A DNA stretch of 8,499 nt, from contig QNAD01000066.1 in assembly GCA_003641345.1 (NCBI GenBank), positions 1 through 8,499 of the forward strand, given 5' to 3'. Shown here in pieces: positions 6,527-8,499 of this stretch. This DNA is from Candidatus Zixiibacteriota bacterium. GTDB lineage: Bacteria > Zixibacteria > MSB-5A5 > GN15 > FEB-12. Numbering within the stretch: position 1 is the first letter of the stretch; each line of letters opens with the position of its first letter. The position numbers were made by a program, and so were the translations under genes. The notes below the pieces were generated by a model. The model had not been told where the DNA came from. It did no database searches and saw nothing but the letters and a program-made list of their open reading frames with translations.

Positions 6527-8359
6527 ATGGTCGGTAAGAATTCGGAACTAATACTTAAGTTGAAAAATTTGCCAACCAATGCGGGTGTCTATCTTTTTAA
6601 AGACAAACAGAATAAAATAATCTATATTGGTAAAGCTAAAAACCTTCGTAATCGAGTCCGAACATATTTTCAATCATCCAATCAACATAGTCCTAAAACA
6701 ATTAGATTGGTAAATAATATCAATGATTTTGAGCTAATGATTACAGATAGCGAAGTTGAAGCTTTGATTTTAGAAGCAAACCTGATAAAAGAACATAAGC
6801 CTCGTTATAATGTTGATCTTAAAGATGGTAAACATTTTCCTTATATAAAAATAACCAATGAACCGTTTCCAAGAGTATTAATTGTTCGCAGGGTAGAAAA
6901 AGATAGTGCCAGATATTTTGGACCTTATACTTCATCGAAAGGGATGAGAAGGACGGTTCAATTTTTAAGTCGCTTATTTAAAATCAGGACTTGTAACTTA
7001 GTTATACCTGCTCCAAAGGGAAAAACACACAAAGTATGCCTTGACTATCATATCAATCGATGCGGTGCTCCTTGTATTGATTTACAAACTCAAGAAGAAT
7101 ATAAAGAACAGGTCAATTCTGTTGTTATGGTTCTATCCGGAAAATCAAAAAAGTTAATTTCTGTTTTAACTGAGAAGATGAAAACAGCTTCTGAAAATAT
7201 GAATTATGAAGAGGCAGTTGAAATAAGAGACCAGATAGGAGCTATCGAATCAGTCATGATCAAACAGAAAGTGGACGTTGGGGAAATCGTTGAGCGAGAC
7301 ATTATCTCAATTGCCAGAGAGGTCAGCGATGCTATCGCAGTGGTTATGCAAATTCGCGAGGGGATATTAATCGGACGGCAGGATTTTCAGCTAATTATCG
7401 ACAAGGATGATTCGGATGAAGTATTATTGGAATCATTTTTGAAGCAGTATTATAATTATCAGCCTAATCTTCCCAATGAGATATATTTACCGATGGAACT
7501 TGAAGACAAAAATCTTTTTGAATTGTGGTTTAGGGAGCTTAAAAAAAACAGAACAACAATATTCACTCCCAAAATTGGGCAGAAATTACGGCTTGTTGAT
7601 TTAGCGGCGAAAAATGCAAGATTAAAACTTGATGAAATACTTATTCAAAAACAAAAACAGAGTGAACGAACCAGTAAAATGGTTACTGCCTTAAAAGATG
7701 ATTTGAATCTAAATAAATCACCTCGGACAATAGTATGTTTTGATATTTCCAATACCGGTGAAACTGATGCTGTTGGTTCCTGTGTCTATTTTGAAAATGG
7801 CAAACCAAAAAAAACTCAGTACCGTCATTTTAAAATCAAAGGGGTTAAAGGGCAGGATGATTTCAAGATGATGCGTGAAATTGTTGGTCGGTATTTTTTC
7901 CGAATTAAGGAAGAAAAAAAGCAACCACCTGACCTTTTGGTTGTTGATGGCGGTAAGGGGCAGTTGTCATCGGCCAAAAAAGAGTTGGAATATCTTGGAT
8001 TTCAAGAGCAGTTAATTGTTGGATTAGCTAAAAAACTTGAAGAAATATTTATGCCTGGTAAGAGTGACCCAATAACTATTAGCAAAAGTTCACCAGGTCT
8101 GATTCTTTTAAAACTGGTTAGAGATGAGGCGCATCGGTTTGCTATTGAGTACAACCGAAAAGTGCGAAGTAAAAGAACAATCAAATCTGCTCTCGATGAT
8201 ATCCCAGGTATTGGACCACAAAAGAAAAAACTATTATTGAATAAGTTTGGTTCAGTTGTAAAAATCAAAAAACTGACAGTTGAACAATTAGCAGAAGTTA
8301 AAGGAATAACTGAAAAGCTTGCAGATAGAATTTTTAAGCATCTGAAAAATGTAAACTGA
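6527..8359 (+). CDS. uvrC: excinuclease ABC subunit C
   Basis: UvrC makes the two incisions on either side of a DNA lesion in UvrABC nucleotide excision repair. All family modules are present in this 610-aa protein. The GIY-YIG domain (about 15-100), for the 3' incision, has GVYLF, YIGKAKNLRNRV and the residues matching Thermotoga Y29, R39, E76 and N88 (here Y33, R43, E83, N95). The four-cysteine Fe-S cluster motif is C156, C171, C179, C183 (CLDYHINRCGAPC at its end). The UVR helical pair that contacts UvrB is at about 205-240 (NYEEAVEIRDQI). The RNase H-like nuclease for the 5' incision has the triad D406 (FDISNTGE), D474 (VVDGGKGQL) and H536 (DEAHRFAI). A double helix-hairpin-helix closes the protein (PGIGPQKKKLL, VKGITEKLADRI). 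The ATG is 9 bp after the lipoprotein stop, with a weak TAGGT site upstream. Confidence 0.97.
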   Translation: MVGKNSELILKLKNLPTNAGVYLFKDKQNKIIYIGKAKNLRNRVRTYFQSSNQHSPKTIRLVNNINDFELMITDSEVEALILEANLIKEHKPRYNVDLKDGKHFPYIKITNEPFPRVLIVRRVEKDSARYFGPYTSSKGMRRTVQFLSRLFKIRTCNLVIPAPKGKTHKVCLDYHINRCGAPCIDLQTQEEYKEQVNSVVMVLSGKSKKLISVLTEKMKTASENMNYEEAVEIRDQIGAIESVMIKQKVDVGEIVERDIISIAREVSDAIAVVMQIREGILIGRQDFQLIIDKDDSDEVLLESFLKQYYNYQPNLPNEIYLPMELEDKNLFELWFRELKKNRTTIFTPKIGQKLRLVDLAAKNARLKLDEILIQKQKQSERTSKMVTALKDDLNLNKSPRTIVCFDISNTGETDAVGSCVYFENGKPKKTQYRHFKIKGVKGQDDFKMMREIVGRYFFRIKEEKKQPPDLLVVDGGKGQLSSAKKELEYLGFQEQLIVGLAKKLEEIFMPGKSDPITISKSSPGLILLKLVRDEAHRFAIEYNRKVRSKRTIKSALDDIPGIGPQKKKLLLNKFGSVVKIKKLTVEQLAEVKGITEKLADRIFKHLKNVN

Positions 8360-8366
8360 ATTTTGA

Positions 8367-8399
8367 AGTGGTAGCAGATATCCCCGTTTGCCGCCCACT
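8367..8399. repeat. imperfect GC-rich inverted repeat, possible degraded dispersed repeat
   Basis: AGTGG (8367-8371) pairs with CCACT (8395-8399), and GCAGAT (8374-8379) pairs with GTTTGC (8386-8391) using two G-U pairs around a loop of ATCCCC. TA on one side and CGC on the other form an internal loop. The 33-nt element is about 58% G+C, far above its AT-rich surroundings, and starts 8 bp after the uvrC stop. It has no following T-run, so it is not a standard terminator. The shape recalls intergenic REP-like hairpins, but no second copy is present in this window, so repeat status is inferred. Confidence 0.35.
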
Positions 8400-8448
8400 G
8401 AACCAATTAATTGTTTACACAAAATTACTTACAGGCTCTATAATAAAT

Positions 8449-8499
8449 CTATAACCATTCCAACTTTTCGAGTTCGGGTATTTCTTTTTTCATTTGAAA
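8449..8499 (-). CDS. possible 3' end of an unknown gene (partial)
   Basis: On the - strand the frame is open from the window edge for 16 codons and ends with TAG at 8451-8449, reading FQMKKEIPELEKLEWL. The charged, helical tail looks protein-like, and a gene convergent with uvrC would fit the layout. The stretch is too short to recognise a family, and 16 open codons can occur by chance in AT-rich DNA. Confidence 0.3.
   Translation of the reverse strand, partial: FQMKKEIPELEKLEWL

Noticed and set aside
7742..7750. UvrC reads DIS-N where many homologs have DIS-H, a possible active-site change
   Set aside because: The Asn at this position also occurs in Firmicute-type UvrC (DNSN), and the catalytic D406, D474 and H536 are all present.
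8002..8406. 134-codon open frame on the - strand over the 3' end of uvrC
   Set aside because: It overlaps the catalytic and helix-hairpin-helix part of uvrC, is a composition shadow rich in Ser, Phe and Leu, and shows no recognisable domain.
8404..8413. Palindrome CAATTAATTG downstream of uvrC
   Set aside because: A 10-nt AT-rich palindrome is expected by chance in DNA of this composition, and it has no partner site or nearby promoter.

Overview
The window is an ordinary stretch of a bacterial chromosome, dense in housekeeping genes and AT-rich (mid-30s % G+C by eye). A lipoprotein signal with lipobox, a secreted protein with a Sec-type signal peptide, and isoprenoid/phospholipid genes fit a Gram-negative-type envelope. 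EF-Ts is the short form (197 aa) and the gene set resembles uncultured FCB-type or candidate-phylum bacteria, but I cannot name a taxon from this sequence alone. Shine-Dalgarno sites are clear before some genes (frr, pyrH, uppS, the CBS gene) and weak before others.

Region 1 (1-2138, + strand) is the classic translation cluster rpsB (3' end only) - tsf - pyrH - frr. Spacing is very tight: 1 bp between rpsB and tsf, 2 bp between tsf and pyrH, 35 bp between pyrH and frr. It supplies ribosomal protein S2, elongation factor Ts, UMP kinase and ribosome recycling factor. A perfect 14-bp hairpin at 2174-2204 ends it, and it also serves as the terminator of the convergent gene on the - strand.

Region 2 (2205-3418) interrupts the frr-uppS order common in bacteria. 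It holds a stand-alone two-CBS-domain protein on the - strand and, divergent from it on the + strand, an unrecognised secreted protein. The 92-bp divergent intergenic region contains a candidate sigma70-type promoter.

Region 3 (3476-8359, + strand) looks like an envelope and lipid operon: uppS (undecaprenyl diphosphate synthase, TTG start), cdsA (CDP-diacylglycerol synthase), a UbiA-superfamily membrane prenyltransferase, an NlpC/P60 lipoprotein peptidase, and uvrC (excinuclease subunit C). The first four genes are joined by 4-bp stop/start overlaps and uvrC follows after 9 bp, so co-transcription and translational coupling are likely. Together they would provide the carrier lipid for cell-wall building, the activated phospholipid precursor, a prenylated lipid or quinone of unknown kind, and a cell-wall hydrolase. 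uvrC is the functional outlier.

Region 4 (8360-8499) holds an imperfect GC-rich inverted repeat just after uvrC and what may be the last 16 codons of a gene on the - strand. I see no defence system, mobile element, CRISPR array, RNA gene or clear novel system. The points most worth following up are the UbiA-type enzyme with its atypical first motif beside cdsA, the unrecognised secreted protein, and the GC-rich hairpin after uvrC.
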